From assembly GCF_900167185.1 (NCBI RefSeq), contig NZ_FUWM01000003.1, positions 186,001 to 250,000 on the forward strand: a DNA stretch of 64,000 nt, read 5' to 3'. The stretch's first letter is position 1. Every line of letters starts with the position of its first letter. Under the pieces are notes generated by a model. It saw only the letters and a list, made by a program, of their open reading frames with translations, was not told where the DNA came from and did no database searches. The stretch comes from Selenihalanaerobacter shriftii (GTDB lineage Bacteria > Bacillota > Halanaerobiia > Halobacteroidales > Acetohalobiaceae). Both the position numbers and the translations under genes were made by a program. Shown in pieces: positions 52,882-62,564 of this stretch.

Positions 52882-53697
52882 CTATTCAGAATTTAATTTA
52901 AATTCTTTCTCTATCACTTCACCTTGTTGACCAAAAGGACCAAATATTTTACCATTAGAAATAACCTTAACACCTGCAGCATTAGCAGTCAAAACTTTCA
53001 TTCTCTGATCAGCATGCCAACTCTTCTTCTCGCCACTATTCAATATTTTTTCACAAACTACTTTCCCATCTATAACTACTTTAACCCAAGATGATTCTAA
53101 TGCTTCAATAGTAACATTTAATTTTTGAGCCAATGATTGTGATTGATTAATCTGGTTTGTTTCATTACTATTTGTCTCTTTTTGAGCAGAACTAATTTTA
53201 TCCTTCTTTACTTTTACATCTTCTTCATTTAATACTAGTTTTTCTTTCTTTACTGGATTTTCATTTATTTTCCGAACTTCTTTAGCTAGTTTAACTAAAG
53301 CTCTACTACGATATAAACCGAAAACTATAAGTAAGACTAATACTGTAATTGCTGTTGCAGTTACTACCCTTGTCCAATTGTTCTTCACTCTATTCTGTAC
53401 CTTTTCCATTAAAGAGATTTTTTGATTTTCTTCCTCATTTAATTTATCTAATTCCTTCTTTTGTAAAGCTTTTAAATGATTATAGTCTTTTAAAATTTGA
53501 CTACCATCAAGACCGACATGATTAGCATACACACGTAAAAAACCTTTAAGAAAAACTTCTTGGGGGATGATATTAAAATTCCCTTCTTCAATTGCTTTAA
53601 GATATTTACTACGAACTTTTGTTTCCTGCTGAACTTCTTCTATATCGATTTCCTTTGCTAAACGAGCCTCCTTAATCTTTTGGCCTATTTCTTTCAT
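52882..53697 (-). CDS. RodZ-like membrane protein (Xre HTH + DUF4115)
   Basis: 271 residues. N-terminal Xre-type helix-turn-helix (about 3-70: KIKEARLAKEIDIEEVQQETKVRSKYLKAIEEG), a charged juxtamembrane linker, one membrane helix (about 114-132), a low-complexity linker and a C-terminal DUF4115 domain (about 195-268: ALESSWVKVVIDGKVV...GVKVISNGKIFGPFG). This is the architecture of RodZ, which links MreB to the cell envelope in rod-shaped cells. No mre genes are nearby, and uppP lies upstream. Confidence 0.85.
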   Translation of the reverse strand: MKEIGQKIKEARLAKEIDIEEVQQETKVRSKYLKAIEEGNFNIIPQEVFLKGFLRVYANHVGLDGSQILKDYNHLKALQKKELDKLNEEENQKISLMEKVQNRVKNNWTRVVTATAITVLVLLIVFGLYRSRALVKLAKEVRKINENPVKKEKLVLNEEDVKVKKDKISSAQKETNSNETNQINQSQSLAQKLNVTIEALESSWVKVVIDGKVVCEKILNSGEKKSWHADQRMKVLTANAAGVKVISNGKIFGPFGQQGEVIEKEFKLNSE

Positions 53698-53883
53698 CTA
53701 GGTTACTCCTTCCTTTATTAAATTACCATTTTTCCCAGTTCCCCCTCTTAGTAACCAATTAACTTTACTATCTATATATGAAGTAATCCCTTATACTTAA
53801 TCTCTCTATTATATTATTTTTCAATGTAAAGAAGATAATTCCTCTATATTTAACAAATATTTAATATGAATAATGTTAAATAT

Positions 53884-54663
53884 CTAATTAAAGTTTAAAA
53901 TCAAGATTAAGACTCCTATTCCCCAGACATAATAAGCAAAATAATTCAAATTCTCATTCTCTAAAAGTTTCAATAAAAATTTAATAGATAAATATCCAAC
54001 TATTGTAGAAATAATCATTCCCGTAAACAAAGCTACAGTATTTATTCCTATAACTCCAGCTTGAATAACATCTAAAGTTTCTAATAAAGTCGCACCTAAT
54101 ACTGCTGGAATAAAAATTAAAAAAGAAAATCGAGCTGCCTCTTTCCTGCCTAATCCTAACAAAAGTCCAGCTACAATTGTAGAACCTGACCGAGAAACCC
54201 CAGGAGTAATTGCCATCCCTTGCGCAATGCCTATCAATATAACATGAAACCAACTTAAATCTAAAATGCTTTTATTAAACTTTATATCTAAATTTTCAAC
54301 TAACCAAAGTAATAATCCGGTTACTACTAAAGCAACTCCCACAGCCAAAATAGAACCAAATAAGCTCTCAAAGATATCTTTTAAACCAAAACCTATTATA
54401 GCAGTAGGAATTGAAGCCATAATAATTAAAAAACGTTCTTTATTATGCTTAGGATCTAAGCTTAGTAATCTTTTAATATCCTTCCAATAAAAGATTAAAA
54501 CTGCAATTAAGGTTCCAAAATGTAAGAATACATTATAAATTAACTGTGGTTCTTTAAGTCCCAGTAATCTTTGGAAAATGACTAGGTGTCCTGAACTACT
54601 AATAGGCAAGAATTCAGTTATTCCTTGTACTATCCCCAAAATAATACTTTCTAATGTAGACAT
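53884..54663 (-). CDS. uppP: Undecaprenyl-diphosphatase
   Basis: 259 residues, about eight membrane helices, BacA/UppP type. Conserved GIVQGITEFLPISSSGHL at the N-terminus (catalytic Glu and Ser region) and GIAQGMAITPGVSRSGSTI in the second half with the catalytic Arg. It regenerates the undecaprenyl-phosphate carrier for peptidoglycan synthesis and may confer bacitracin tolerance. ATG 54661-54663. Confidence 0.95.
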   Translation of the reverse strand: MSTLESIILGIVQGITEFLPISSSGHLVIFQRLLGLKEPQLIYNVFLHFGTLIAVLIFYWKDIKRLLSLDPKHNKERFLIIMASIPTAIIGFGLKDIFESLFGSILAVGVALVVTGLLLWLVENLDIKFNKSILDLSWFHVILIGIAQGMAITPGVSRSGSTIVAGLLLGLGRKEAARFSFLIFIPAVLGATLLETLDVIQAGVIGINTVALFTGMIISTIVGYLSIKFLLKLLENENLNYFAYYVWGIGVLILILNFN

Positions 54664-54769
54664 TAATTTGTCACTTCCTTAACCCTAAAAATTTTACTAT
54701 CTATTCTTTATTATTCTACGTTAAATATAAATTTTTAATTACTCTCTTTAAAATCTTCCTATCTGCAAA

Positions 54770-55309
54770 TTAATTCTCTATTATAACCTTATCTATAATA
54801 CTTATATAATCTAATAAAGCTAATCCTGTAGGAACTAACTTGTACTTTTCTTTAGCTATCTCATCATACGGAATACTCTTTCTTCCGCCTTGGCGTTGAT
54901 GAACCATATACTTATCTAATAATTCAAAGGGTAGATAATATGCTTCATCTAACCCTTTGAACCTAATCAATAAAAAGGCAATAGCACCACATTCATATTG
55001 ATCCTTTAGATATCTATACTGATGTTGTTTAATATTCTTCAAATCAAATCTAGTATCAACATTAGTCCCTTTAGCATCAAAAACTATAGTCCTACCTTGA
55101 TAAGTACCTATATAATCCACTGTTGACTTTTTTTCATAAAAAGCACTAGTAATCTTGCCACTTTGTGAATTAACATTAAGTACTTTAATAGGAATCGGTA
55201 TCTTTTGGATTTTCGCTATCCCTTGTGAATTATAATATTGGTTAGTAGTTTCTAATTCAATTTCTAACTGTTTACCACGGTTAGCATAACTCCTATTATA
55301 TTTGACCAC
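54770..55309 (-). CDS. recU: Holliday junction resolvase RecU
   Basis: 179 residues. Begins NRGKQLE; AKIQKIPIPIKV; FYEKKSTVDYIGTYQG with the metal-binding Asp; FDAKGT with the second acidic-Lys motif; and a C-terminal hydrophobic block. This matches RecU, the Firmicute resolvase of recombination intermediates. GTG start 55307-55309 with GGGGTG close by. Follows the sigma factor gene after 4 bp, so the two are co-transcribed and possibly translationally coupled. In Bacillus recU is next to ponA; here its partner differs. Confidence 0.9.
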   Translation of the reverse strand: MVKYNRSYANRGKQLEIELETTNQYYNSQGIAKIQKIPIPIKVLNVNSQSGKITSAFYEKKSTVDYIGTYQGRTIVFDAKGTNVDTRFDLKNIKQHQYRYLKDQYECGAIAFLLIRFKGLDEAYYLPFELLDKYMVHQRQGGRKSIPYDEIAKEKYKLVPTGLALLDYISIIDKVIIEN

Positions 55310-55313
55310 TATA

Positions 55314-56138
55314 TCACCCCAAATAGCCTTTTAATTGCTTAATACGAGTAGGATGTTTTAATCTATTTAATGCTTTTAATTGAATTTGTCTAATTCTTTC
55401 ACGAGTTACTCCAAATTCCTCGCCAACTTCTTTTAAAGTTCTTGGTCTACTATCTCTTAAACCAAATCGAAGTCTAATTACTTCAGCTTCTCTATCTGAT
55501 AGTTGAGTTAATAGTTCTTCTAAATCTTCTCTTAATAACTGCCTGCTAGTTCCTTCTACAGGGTCATCTGCACCATTACTAGGTACTAATTCTCCTAATT
55601 CCGTGCTATCATCATCACCTACTAATTGATTCAAAGAAGTTAAATTTTGATCAGTTACTATCTGTAATACCTCTTTTACTTTTTCTAATGATATATCTGT
55701 CTCATTAGCTATATCCTCAGCAGTAGGCTCTCTTCCTAACTCATTTTGTAATTTTCCTTTAGTCTTAAATATTTTATTTGTCTTCTGCCAAACATGAACC
55801 GGTATCCTAATTGTCTTACCTTGATTAGCTATAGCTCTAGTCACCCTTTGCTTAATCCACCAGGAAGCATAAGTACTAAACCGATACCCTTTATCAGGAT
55901 CAAATTTCTCTACAGCTGTAATTAAACCTATATTCCCCTCCTGTACTAAATCTTGTAAATCTAAACCTTTTCCTTGGTATTTATTAGCTATACTTACTAC
56001 TAAACGCAAATTATGTTCTATAAGTTTATCCTTAGCTTCTGAATCACCTTTTTGGGCTCTTTTAGCTAATGAAATTTCTTCCTTTTTTGACAAAATATCA
56101 TGAGAGATATCTTTATAGTATTGATTAATAGAATTAAT
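55314..56138 (-). CDS. SigA-like sigma-70 factor, probable ATT start
   Basis: RNA polymerase sigma factor, group 1/2 type without region 1.1. Regions 1.2-2.4: [59 protein letters not shown]; 3.0-3.2 in the middle; 4.2: [28 protein letters not shown] at 56093 gives 259 residues but starts inside region 1.2. The upstream codons ([15 protein letters not shown]) are homologous to sigma region 1.2 and start at ATT 56136-56138, 7 nt after AGGAGGG; a TAG lies 5 codons upstream and no ATG/GTG/TTG is available. I infer an ATT start (274 residues). Targets: housekeeping-like promoters, perhaps in stationary phase or stress. Confidence 0.85.
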   Translation of the reverse strand: MNSINQYYKDISHDILSKKEEISLAKRAQKGDSEAKDKLIEHNLRLVVSIANKYQGKGLDLQDLVQEGNIGLITAVEKFDPDKGYRFSTYASWWIKQRVTRAIANQGKTIRIPVHVWQKTNKIFKTKGKLQNELGREPTAEDIANETDISLEKVKEVLQIVTDQNLTSLNQLVGDDDSTELGELVPSNGADDPVEGTSRQLLREDLEELLTQLSDREAEVIRLRFGLRDSRPRTLKEVGEEFGVTRERIRQIQLKALNRLKHPTRIKQLKGYLG

Positions 56139-56372
56139 CGTATTTCCCTCCTAAACTAATAATCTTAGCTCTTAAATTTAATTTTATTATTTTATACAGT
56201 TACCATGTTATCCTTCTTTAAAACCCCCTATCATTCCTGCCTAATTGATGAAGTTAAATAAATTATTATAATTTTCTTACCAAAAATTAATTATAATAAA
56301 TTACATATTATTATCCATCATGTTACAGACTAACTCATAAATAAAGTTTAAACATAAAGGAGTTGATATAAC

Positions 56373-56585
56373 TTGGATACTTTAAATAAACTAGCACTTA
56401 TTCTAATAATTGTTGGCGCCTTAAATTGGGGATCTATTGGATTATTTCAATATGATCTAGTAGCTGCTTTATTTGGTGGTCAAGCTTCAGCACTTAGTAG
56501 AGCAGTCTATTCCTTAGTTGGATTAGCAGGACTTTATTCCATACTCTTTTTATTTAATGACCAAACTGTTACCGAAGAAGAATAA
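56373..56585 (+). CDS. DUF378 family small membrane protein
   Basis: 70 residues, two helices: LALILIIVGALNWGSIGLFQYDLVAALFGG and AVYSLVGLAGLYSILFLF. The GALNWG-G-GLF and YSLVGLAGLY patterns define DUF378 (Bacillus YuzA-like). Function unknown. TTG start; AAAGGAG is 10 nt upstream. Own terminator. Confidence 0.88.
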   Translation: MDTLNKLALILIIVGALNWGSIGLFQYDLVAALFGGQASALSRAVYSLVGLAGLYSILFLFNDQTVTEEE

Positions 56586-56587
56586 GG

Positions 56588-56618
56588 CAAAAGCGACTAC
56601 CATCATGGTAGTCGCTTT
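56588..56618. terminator. Bidirectional terminator between the DUF378 and LysM genes
   Basis: AAAAGCGACTACCA/TGGTAGTCGCTTTT with a 3-nt loop; T-tracts both ways. Confidence 0.85.
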
Positions 56619-56631
56619 TCATTAAAGTCAA

Positions 56632-57543
56632 TTAAAATTCAATTTCTACTCTATCACGGTCTAACCTTCTCCCATTAGTGTTTACAAAGTATGCACTATA
56701 AAATCCTTCTTCTACAAATTGATCTTTTGGTACTGTAACCAAATGATATCCTCTAGCCTTTCGTTCAACTTCTACTGTAATCATGTTATCTTCTAAAGAC
56801 ATATCTACAATATTATATTCTATAGCTCCAATTACTATTTCTTCATTAAAATCTATTCCACTTGGAACTCTAATATCAAATCGTTCTAATATTCTTCGTA
56901 ATTGGAATCTAGTACTGACAGCAAAAAATCTTTCATCTAATCTTGCTCTATAATTAATCTCATTATCTATTGCCACAGTTTTAAAATCTAGTCCACCTAC
57001 ACCATTCTCATCTCCATCCTCATCTGGACATGGTACAATTAATCTTCGTCCTGGGAATATTAAATCAGGATTGCTAATACTATTAAAGAAGACTAGCTGA
57101 CTAACAGTTGTATCAAATTCTTGAGCTATTTCAAATAAAGTATCTCCTTGGCTTACTGTATACTCATTGAAACAATCAGGTGGTGGTGGTAAAAGAATTG
57201 GTAAATTAATTACCATACCAGCTTGAATCTCATCTGGATCTTCAATATCCGGATTTAACCTTAATAAAGTTCGCACTGTAGTATTATATTTTTGAGCAAG
57301 TACGAACAGGGTTTCACCTGGCTGCACAACATGTTGGGCATATCTAATATCTGGAGCAGGAGCTTCCCCTAAGTCATCAATCAATTCATTTAACATATCA
57401 ATTTGATTCATTTGACATTCCATTAATCGATCAACCATATCATTTAAATCTGGATCAGTAACTTGATTATTTAATTCTCTATATAAAGTCAGCAATGCTT
57501 TCTCTCTACTTAAAATCTCTCTAGCTGTTAACAAACCATCCAT
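56632..57543 (-). CDS. Two-LysM protein with N-terminal helical domain
   Basis: 303 residues from ATG 57541-57543 (GGAGG 7 nt upstream; the longer in-frame start is rejected). N-terminal helical part (about 1-65: LTAREILSREKALLTLYRELNNQV) resembles ferritin-like/DUF-type helices. Two LysM modules follow (about 72-118 and 128-172), then a C-terminal beta-rich domain (about 185-303) of unknown family. No signal peptide, so the LysM modules may act inside a forming spore or on internal targets; similar non-secreted LysM proteins occur as spore-coat proteins. That is inference. Confidence 0.75.
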   Translation of the reverse strand: MDGLLTAREILSREKALLTLYRELNNQVTDPDLNDMVDRLMECQMNQIDMLNELIDDLGEAPAPDIRYAQHVVQPGETLFVLAQKYNTTVRTLLRLNPDIEDPDEIQAGMVINLPILLPPPPDCFNEYTVSQGDTLFEIAQEFDTTVSQLVFFNSISNPDLIFPGRRLIVPCPDEDGDENGVGGLDFKTVAIDNEINYRARLDERFFAVSTRFQLRRILERFDIRVPSGIDFNEEIVIGAIEYNIVDMSLEDNMITVEVERKARGYHLVTVPKDQFVEEGFYSAYFVNTNGRRLDRDRVEIEF

Positions 57544-57628
57544 GCTTTTTCCTCCTTTCACATTTCATTTCTACACTTTATGATATGTTTATGCACTAAA
57601 GTACAATCTGTGAATCATAAAATAAAAA

Positions 57629-57654
57629 AAGACCTTCAAATATTTGAAGGTCTT
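57629..57654 (-). terminator. Terminator of the BMP/ABC transporter operon
   Basis: AAGACCTTCAAATATTTGAAGGTCTT perfect palindrome; the minus strand continues with TTTTT. Confidence 0.85.
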
Positions 57655-57661
57655 TAAGAAT

Positions 57662-58549
57662 TTATCGTTTTCCTTTTTCAAATGGTTCACCAACAGCTGC
57701 CGGTGGAGTTGCTTTTCCAATAACTCCAGCTAAAGCAATAATAGTAAAGATATATGGAATCATCTGTATAAATTCAGTAGGAATACCCATCCCTTGTAAG
57801 CGAATCTGTACTGCTTGAGCAAATCCAAACAATAAGCTAGCTCCTAATGCCCCAAATGGTGTCCATTTACCAAAAATCATGGCTGCTAAAGCTATAAATC
57901 CTCGTCCAGCTGTCATTCCTTCTCGAAAACTATCCAATACACCTAAAGAAAGATGAGCGCCTGCTAGACCAGCTAATACTCCACTGATTCCTACACAGAT
58001 ATATCTAAGTTTTTCTACATCAATCCCAACAGAATCAGCAGCATGAGGATGCTCACCTACTGATCTTACTCGTAAGCCAAAAGGAGTATAAAATAAAATA
58101 TAATGAGCTATAGCAACAACTCCTAAACCTAAATAAACTGTTGGTTTAAATGGGCCCCAATAGGGCAATGCTTGGACTCCATCAGAAGTACCAGAAGTAT
58201 TAAATATAATATTTAATAGAAAAACAGTTCCTCCAGTAGCTAACATATTAATAGCTACCCCACTAACAACTTGATCAGCATGATATTTAATACTAACTAT
58301 AGCATGAATCATAGAAAATAACCCGCCAAAAATTAATGCACCTATAATTCCTAACCAAGGACTTCCTGTAAAATAACTAACAACTACCGCTACAAAGGCT
58401 CCTGCTAACATTAATCCTTCTAGTGCAATATTAATAATTCCGGCACGCTCAGAATAGAGTCCTCCTACAGCAGCTATCATTAGAGGTGTAGCCATTCTTA
58501 GAGTTGAAGCTAAGGTTTTTAAATTAAATATTTCTGATAAAATATCCAT
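57662..58549 (-). CDS. ABC transporter permease (nucleoside type), second subunit
   Basis: 295 residues, about eight membrane helices. LAAMIFGKWTPFGALGASLLFG near the C-terminus and the N-terminal TLRMATPLMIAAVGGLYSERAGIINIALEGLML are typical of the branched-type permeases paired with BMP lipoproteins (YufQ/NupQ-like). Its ATG overlaps the stop of the first permease (TAATG). Last gene of the operon. Confidence 0.9.
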   Translation of the reverse strand: MDILSEIFNLKTLASTLRMATPLMIAAVGGLYSERAGIINIALEGLMLAGAFVAVVVSYFTGSPWLGIIGALIFGGLFSMIHAIVSIKYHADQVVSGVAINMLATGGTVFLLNIIFNTSGTSDGVQALPYWGPFKPTVYLGLGVVAIAHYILFYTPFGLRVRSVGEHPHAADSVGIDVEKLRYICVGISGVLAGLAGAHLSLGVLDSFREGMTAGRGFIALAAMIFGKWTPFGALGASLLFGFAQAVQIRLQGMGIPTEFIQMIPYIFTIIALAGVIGKATPPAAVGEPFEKGKR

Positions 58550-59613
58550 TATGCTACACCTCCTTTACTTTTATTAGGAATAAACTTTCTAAAGAAAGCA
58601 TCAGCTGCTACAAAGAAGATAATAATGGACTGAATAATAGTTACTAGATCAATCGGCACTCCGGCAGACATATTCATAAAGGTTCGTCCATTAGCTAAAG
58701 CCCCAAATAGAATACCAGCTAATAAGATTCCTGCTGGATGATTTCTACCTAATAAAGCAACAGCAATTCCCGTAAAACCATAACCTGGTGAAAAACCTTG
58801 AATATAATAGTGATATAATCCTAATGCCCGTTCTGCTCCTCCTAAACCAGCCAAACCACCACTGATTAACATAGCTAAAACAATATTTTTTGGAGCACTA
58901 ATACCGCCGTATTCAGCGGCATCAGGATTAATCCCTACCGCCCTAATTTCATATCCAATAGTTGTCTTCCATAATAAATAATAGATAAATAATAATACGA
59001 TTAAAACTATTATAAAACCTAAATTCAAATAAGATCTAATATTCAAAATATTAGAGAAACGCCATAAGTATGCACTTGATTCAATTGGAGGCGTCTTAAT
59101 CTGACCAGGATTCGCTAACACTTTTAAACTTATATATGCTACTAAAGCATAAGATATATAATTCATCATAATTGTCGTAATTACTTCATGAACACCTAAA
59201 AAAGCCTTTAAAACTGCTGGAACTGCAATCCATAAGGCTCCAGCTACAACTGCTGCAGTAATAGCTAAAGGTAAATGTAGTATTAAAGGTAACCCTTTAA
59301 ATGTACCAACCCATGCTGCTGCTATCCCCCCTACTAACAATTGACCTTCTCCGCCAATATTAAATATTCCACATCTAAAAGCAAATGCGACTGATAACCC
59401 AGTCAAAATCAATGGTGTAGCAGATAATAATGTGTCAGCAAATCTGTTTAAATTTCCAAAAGCACCTTGCAAAAGTGCAGAATATGTGGCAACAGGATCA
59501 TATCCAAAAGCTAATACGATCACTGCCCCAATAATAAATGAAAAGATAATTGCTAAAACTGGAATCAAAAGTTCAATAGCAAGTGATTTAAAATCAATCT
59601 TATCTAGCCCCAT
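58549..59613 (-). CDS. ABC transporter permease (nucleoside type), first subunit
   Basis: 354 residues, about nine to ten helices, with SATPLILTGLSVAFAFRCGIFNIGGEGQLLVGG, the consensus of YufP/NupP-like permeases. It forms a heterodimer with the second permease. ATG start 59611-59613 after AGGAGGT, 18 bp downstream of the ATPase gene. Confidence 0.9.
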   Translation of the reverse strand: MGLDKIDFKSLAIELLIPVLAIIFSFIIGAVIVLAFGYDPVATYSALLQGAFGNLNRFADTLLSATPLILTGLSVAFAFRCGIFNIGGEGQLLVGGIAAAWVGTFKGLPLILHLPLAITAAVVAGALWIAVPAVLKAFLGVHEVITTIMMNYISYALVAYISLKVLANPGQIKTPPIESSAYLWRFSNILNIRSYLNLGFIIVLIVLLFIYYLLWKTTIGYEIRAVGINPDAAEYGGISAPKNIVLAMLISGGLAGLGGAERALGLYHYYIQGFSPGYGFTGIAVALLGRNHPAGILLAGILFGALANGRTFMNMSAGVPIDLVTIIQSIIIFFVAADAFFRKFIPNKSKGGVA

Positions 59614-59631
59614 TGTAGTACCTCCTATCGC

Positions 59632-61152
59632 TTAATTTACTTCTTCTAGACTTCCTCCAGCCATTAAGATACCTAACTTTTCCTCAGTAGCTTCATCAGC
59701 ATCAACAATTTCTACAATTTCTCCCTCATACATAACTGCAATTCGATCACTTAATGACATTACTTCCGGTAGTTCTGCCGAAACTAGTAAAATAGCTTTT
59801 CCTTGAGCTCGTTGTTTAAGGATTCTCCGATGAATGAATTCAATCGCTCCAACATCAACTCCTCTAGTAGGTTGAGAAGCAATTAAAAATTCTGGATCTA
59901 AATATAATTCTCTGGCAACAATAATTTTTTGTTGATTTCCTCCAGATAAAGAACGAACCAAAGCTTCTTTATTTCTAGGGCGAATATCATATTCTGGAAT
60001 TAAATGTTTGGCATGTTTATTTAATTCATTAAAATCTAAATTGATCCCTTTAGCAAATGGCTTACGATAGTAATATCCTAACACTAGATTATCTTCAACA
60101 GTGTAATCTAATACTAAACCATGTTTATGTCTATCCTCAGGAATATGAGCAACTTTAGCCTCTTGAATATTTCTAGCAGATTCATTGTAAAGACTTTTTT
60201 CATGTACAGTATAATCTCCACTAATTGCCTCTCTTAATCCACTTAAGACTTCAACTAATTCTGTTTGACCATTTCCTTCCACTCCTGCTATTCCTAGAAT
60301 TTCACCTGAGTGAATCTGAAACGAAACCGAATCTAAAGCCGATATATTCTTTTCATTAGTAACAGATAGATCATTAACATCTACTACTACTTCTCCTAAA
60401 TCAACCTCTTCTTTCTCTACTTCTAATAATACTTCTCTACCTACCATCATTTTAGCTAAACTTTCTTGTGTAGCCTCTTCTGTATCAACTGTTCCTATTG
60501 ACTTTCCTTTTCTTAAAACTGTAATACGATCTGAAACTGTTAAAACTTCTTTCAATTTATGGGTAATAAATATAATTGATTTACCTTGCTTTGTTAATGA
60601 ATTCATAATTTTATATAATCCTTCTACTTCTTGAGGAGTCAATACAGCAGTTGGTTCATCTAGAATTAATATTTCAGCACCTCGATATAATGCTTTTAAA
60701 ATTTCCACCCGTTGCTGCATACCTACTGGTATATCCTTAATTTTAGCAGTAGCATCAACCTCTAAGCCAAATTTATCTGATAATTCATCAACCTCTTTAA
60801 TAGCTTCTTTGATATTGATTCTTAAACCTTTAGTTGGTTCAGAACCCAATACTATATTTTCAGCTACTGTTAACGTCGGTACCAACATAAAGTGTTGATG
60901 TACCATTCCAATACCACGTTCAATGGCATCTTGAGGATCATCTATATCCAATTCTTCTCCTCTATAAAAAATTTTACCTTCCTCAGGAGTATACATACCA
61001 AAGAGAACACTCATTAAAGTTGATTTCCCAGCTCCATTTTCACCGATTAAAGCATGAATTTCTCCTTGGCACAGATCTAAATTAACTTGATCATTGGCTA
61101 TAACTCCTGGAAAACGCTTAGTAATATTCCTCATCTCCAGGATTTTATTCAA
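59632..61152 (-). CDS. ABC transporter ATP-binding protein (nucleoside type), two NBDs
   Basis: 506 residues, two nucleotide-binding domains. First: Walker A GENGAGKST, signature-like VGMQQRVEI, Walker B LILDEPTAVL. Second: degenerate Walker A GVEGNGQTE, signature LSGGNQQK, and ASQPTRGVD in place of Walker B; degeneration of one site is usual for this family. TTG start 61150-61152 behind GGGGG. It energises import by the two permeases. Confidence 0.93.
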   Translation of the reverse strand: MNKILEMRNITKRFPGVIANDQVNLDLCQGEIHALIGENGAGKSTLMSVLFGMYTPEEGKIFYRGEELDIDDPQDAIERGIGMVHQHFMLVPTLTVAENIVLGSEPTKGLRINIKEAIKEVDELSDKFGLEVDATAKIKDIPVGMQQRVEILKALYRGAEILILDEPTAVLTPQEVEGLYKIMNSLTKQGKSIIFITHKLKEVLTVSDRITVLRKGKSIGTVDTEEATQESLAKMMVGREVLLEVEKEEVDLGEVVVDVNDLSVTNEKNISALDSVSFQIHSGEILGIAGVEGNGQTELVEVLSGLREAISGDYTVHEKSLYNESARNIQEAKVAHIPEDRHKHGLVLDYTVEDNLVLGYYYRKPFAKGINLDFNELNKHAKHLIPEYDIRPRNKEALVRSLSGGNQQKIIVARELYLDPEFLIASQPTRGVDVGAIEFIHRRILKQRAQGKAILLVSAELPEVMSLSDRIAVMYEGEIVEIVDADEATEEKLGILMAGGSLEEVN

Positions 61153-61317
61153 CTAAATTACCCCCTTCATTATTAATATAAATTATCAATTTGTGAATAT
61201 TAAGTATTAATAACAATGATACCCAAATAAATAATTACTAATGAATAAAGTAGTTATTAGGGGAATTCCCCTAATAACTACTTTGCCTACTAAAGTTATC
61301 TTATATAGATATAGATC
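61153..61317. other. Intergenic region BMP lipoprotein / ATPase
   Basis: 165 bp with the strong hairpin at 61247-61284, and otherwise AT-rich leader of the ATPase gene. Confidence 0.5.
61247..61284 (-). terminator. Partial terminator after the binding-protein gene
   Basis: AAAGTAGTTATTAGGGGAATT and its complement form a perfect stem; minus strand continues TTTATT. Only a short T-tract, so read-through to the transporter genes is likely. This gives more binding protein than membrane subunits. Confidence 0.7.
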
Positions 61318-62475
61318 TTACTCTTGACTTTGCTTTAAATAATTAGGTACCTCGATTTCACCAGAGATAATCTTCTTTCTAATATCCATGATTCTTTCTT
61401 TAATATCTTCTGGAATTCTATTCTTCATTTTCTTGATATCTTCTACATCTTCTTTAGTAATATCTCCTAACTTCTGAGCTGATTTAACTGTAGGACCTAC
61501 CCCAGTTAATGGTGTTAAACCTACACCTTCCTCTTCTAAACCAAACTCCTGAACTCCTGCTTGGAAATTATCATTCTTAACAGCTTTAACTGTTTGATAT
61601 ACAGCATTATCTACTTGCTTTAACATACTAGTTAAAACAAAGCCAGGCTGCACCCAATCTTGGTCTGAATCAACTCCAATAGCATAATTACCTGTTTTAG
61701 CAGCAGCTTTAAATAATCCACCGCCAGTACCACCAGAAGCATGATAAATAATATCTGCACCATTGTCATATTGAGATAGTGCAATTTCTTTTCCTTTAGC
61801 TGGGTTATTAAACGCTGATGGAGAAGTTCCAGCATAAGCAATCTTCACCTTTACATTAGTTCCTTCTTGCTTATTTATATACTCTACTCCGGACGTATAA
61901 CCTAACTCAAACTTATGAATTAATGGCATATTCATTCCGCCTAAAAATCCTACCACTTCTTCATTATTAATCCCTTTAACTTCTTCATGAGTAGTTAATA
62001 AAGCAGATAAAGCTCCTGCTAAAAATGAACCCTCATGCTCTTTAAAAGTTAAAGAAGCTACATTATCACGTTTGACAACATCATCAATTAAAGCAAATTT
62101 AGTATCCTTAAATTCCTTAGAAACCTTATCTACTGCATCCTTTTGCATAAATCCAACACCAATTACTAAATCATAACCATTTTGTGCTAAAAATCTTAAT
62201 CCTTTTTCTGCTGCTGAAACCTCTTTCGGCTCTATATATTTATATTCAATATCGAATTCTTTCTTAGCTCTCTCTAATCCACGAATAGCTGAGTCATTAA
62301 AGGACTTATCACCTTTACCTCCGCTCGATAAAACAATACCTACTTTGAAGTTTTCCCCTTGCTCATTTGGTACACCTTCTTCAGTTTGATTACCCCCACC
62401 AGCACAACCAGCTACTATAATTCCTAACATTAAAATAGTTACTAATAATGCAGTGCTTCGCTTAAATTTAAACAT
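61318..62475 (-). CDS. BMP family nucleoside-binding lipoprotein
   Basis: 385 residues. Lipoprotein signal with lipobox ending in VAGC (residue about 24), followed by a Gly/Glu-rich linker. Substrate-binding core (about 42-355) of the Bmp/PnrA family: KVGIVLSSGGKGDKSFND, GVGFMQKDAV, FALIDD, GFLGGMNMPLIHKFELGY. These proteins bind purine or other nucleosides. It is the extracytoplasmic receptor for the ABC transporter encoded downstream. ATG 62473-62475, AGGAGGT. Confidence 0.93.
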   Translation of the reverse strand: MFKFKRSTALLVTILMLGIIVAGCAGGGNQTEEGVPNEQGENFKVGIVLSSGGKGDKSFNDSAIRGLERAKKEFDIEYKYIEPKEVSAAEKGLRFLAQNGYDLVIGVGFMQKDAVDKVSKEFKDTKFALIDDVVKRDNVASLTFKEHEGSFLAGALSALLTTHEEVKGINNEEVVGFLGGMNMPLIHKFELGYTSGVEYINKQEGTNVKVKIAYAGTSPSAFNNPAKGKEIALSQYDNGADIIYHASGGTGGGLFKAAAKTGNYAIGVDSDQDWVQPGFVLTSMLKQVDNAVYQTVKAVKNDNFQAGVQEFGLEEEGVGLTPLTGVGPTVKSAQKLGDITKEDVEDIKKMKNRIPEDIKERIMDIRKKIISGEIEVPNYLKQSQE

Positions 62476-62564
62476 TAAATTACCTCCTAGTTAGAATTTT
62501 ATTAATTCACAAATTAAGTAAGTAGGTTAATCTTTTATCAATTTTAAGTCATATTCACCCCCTA

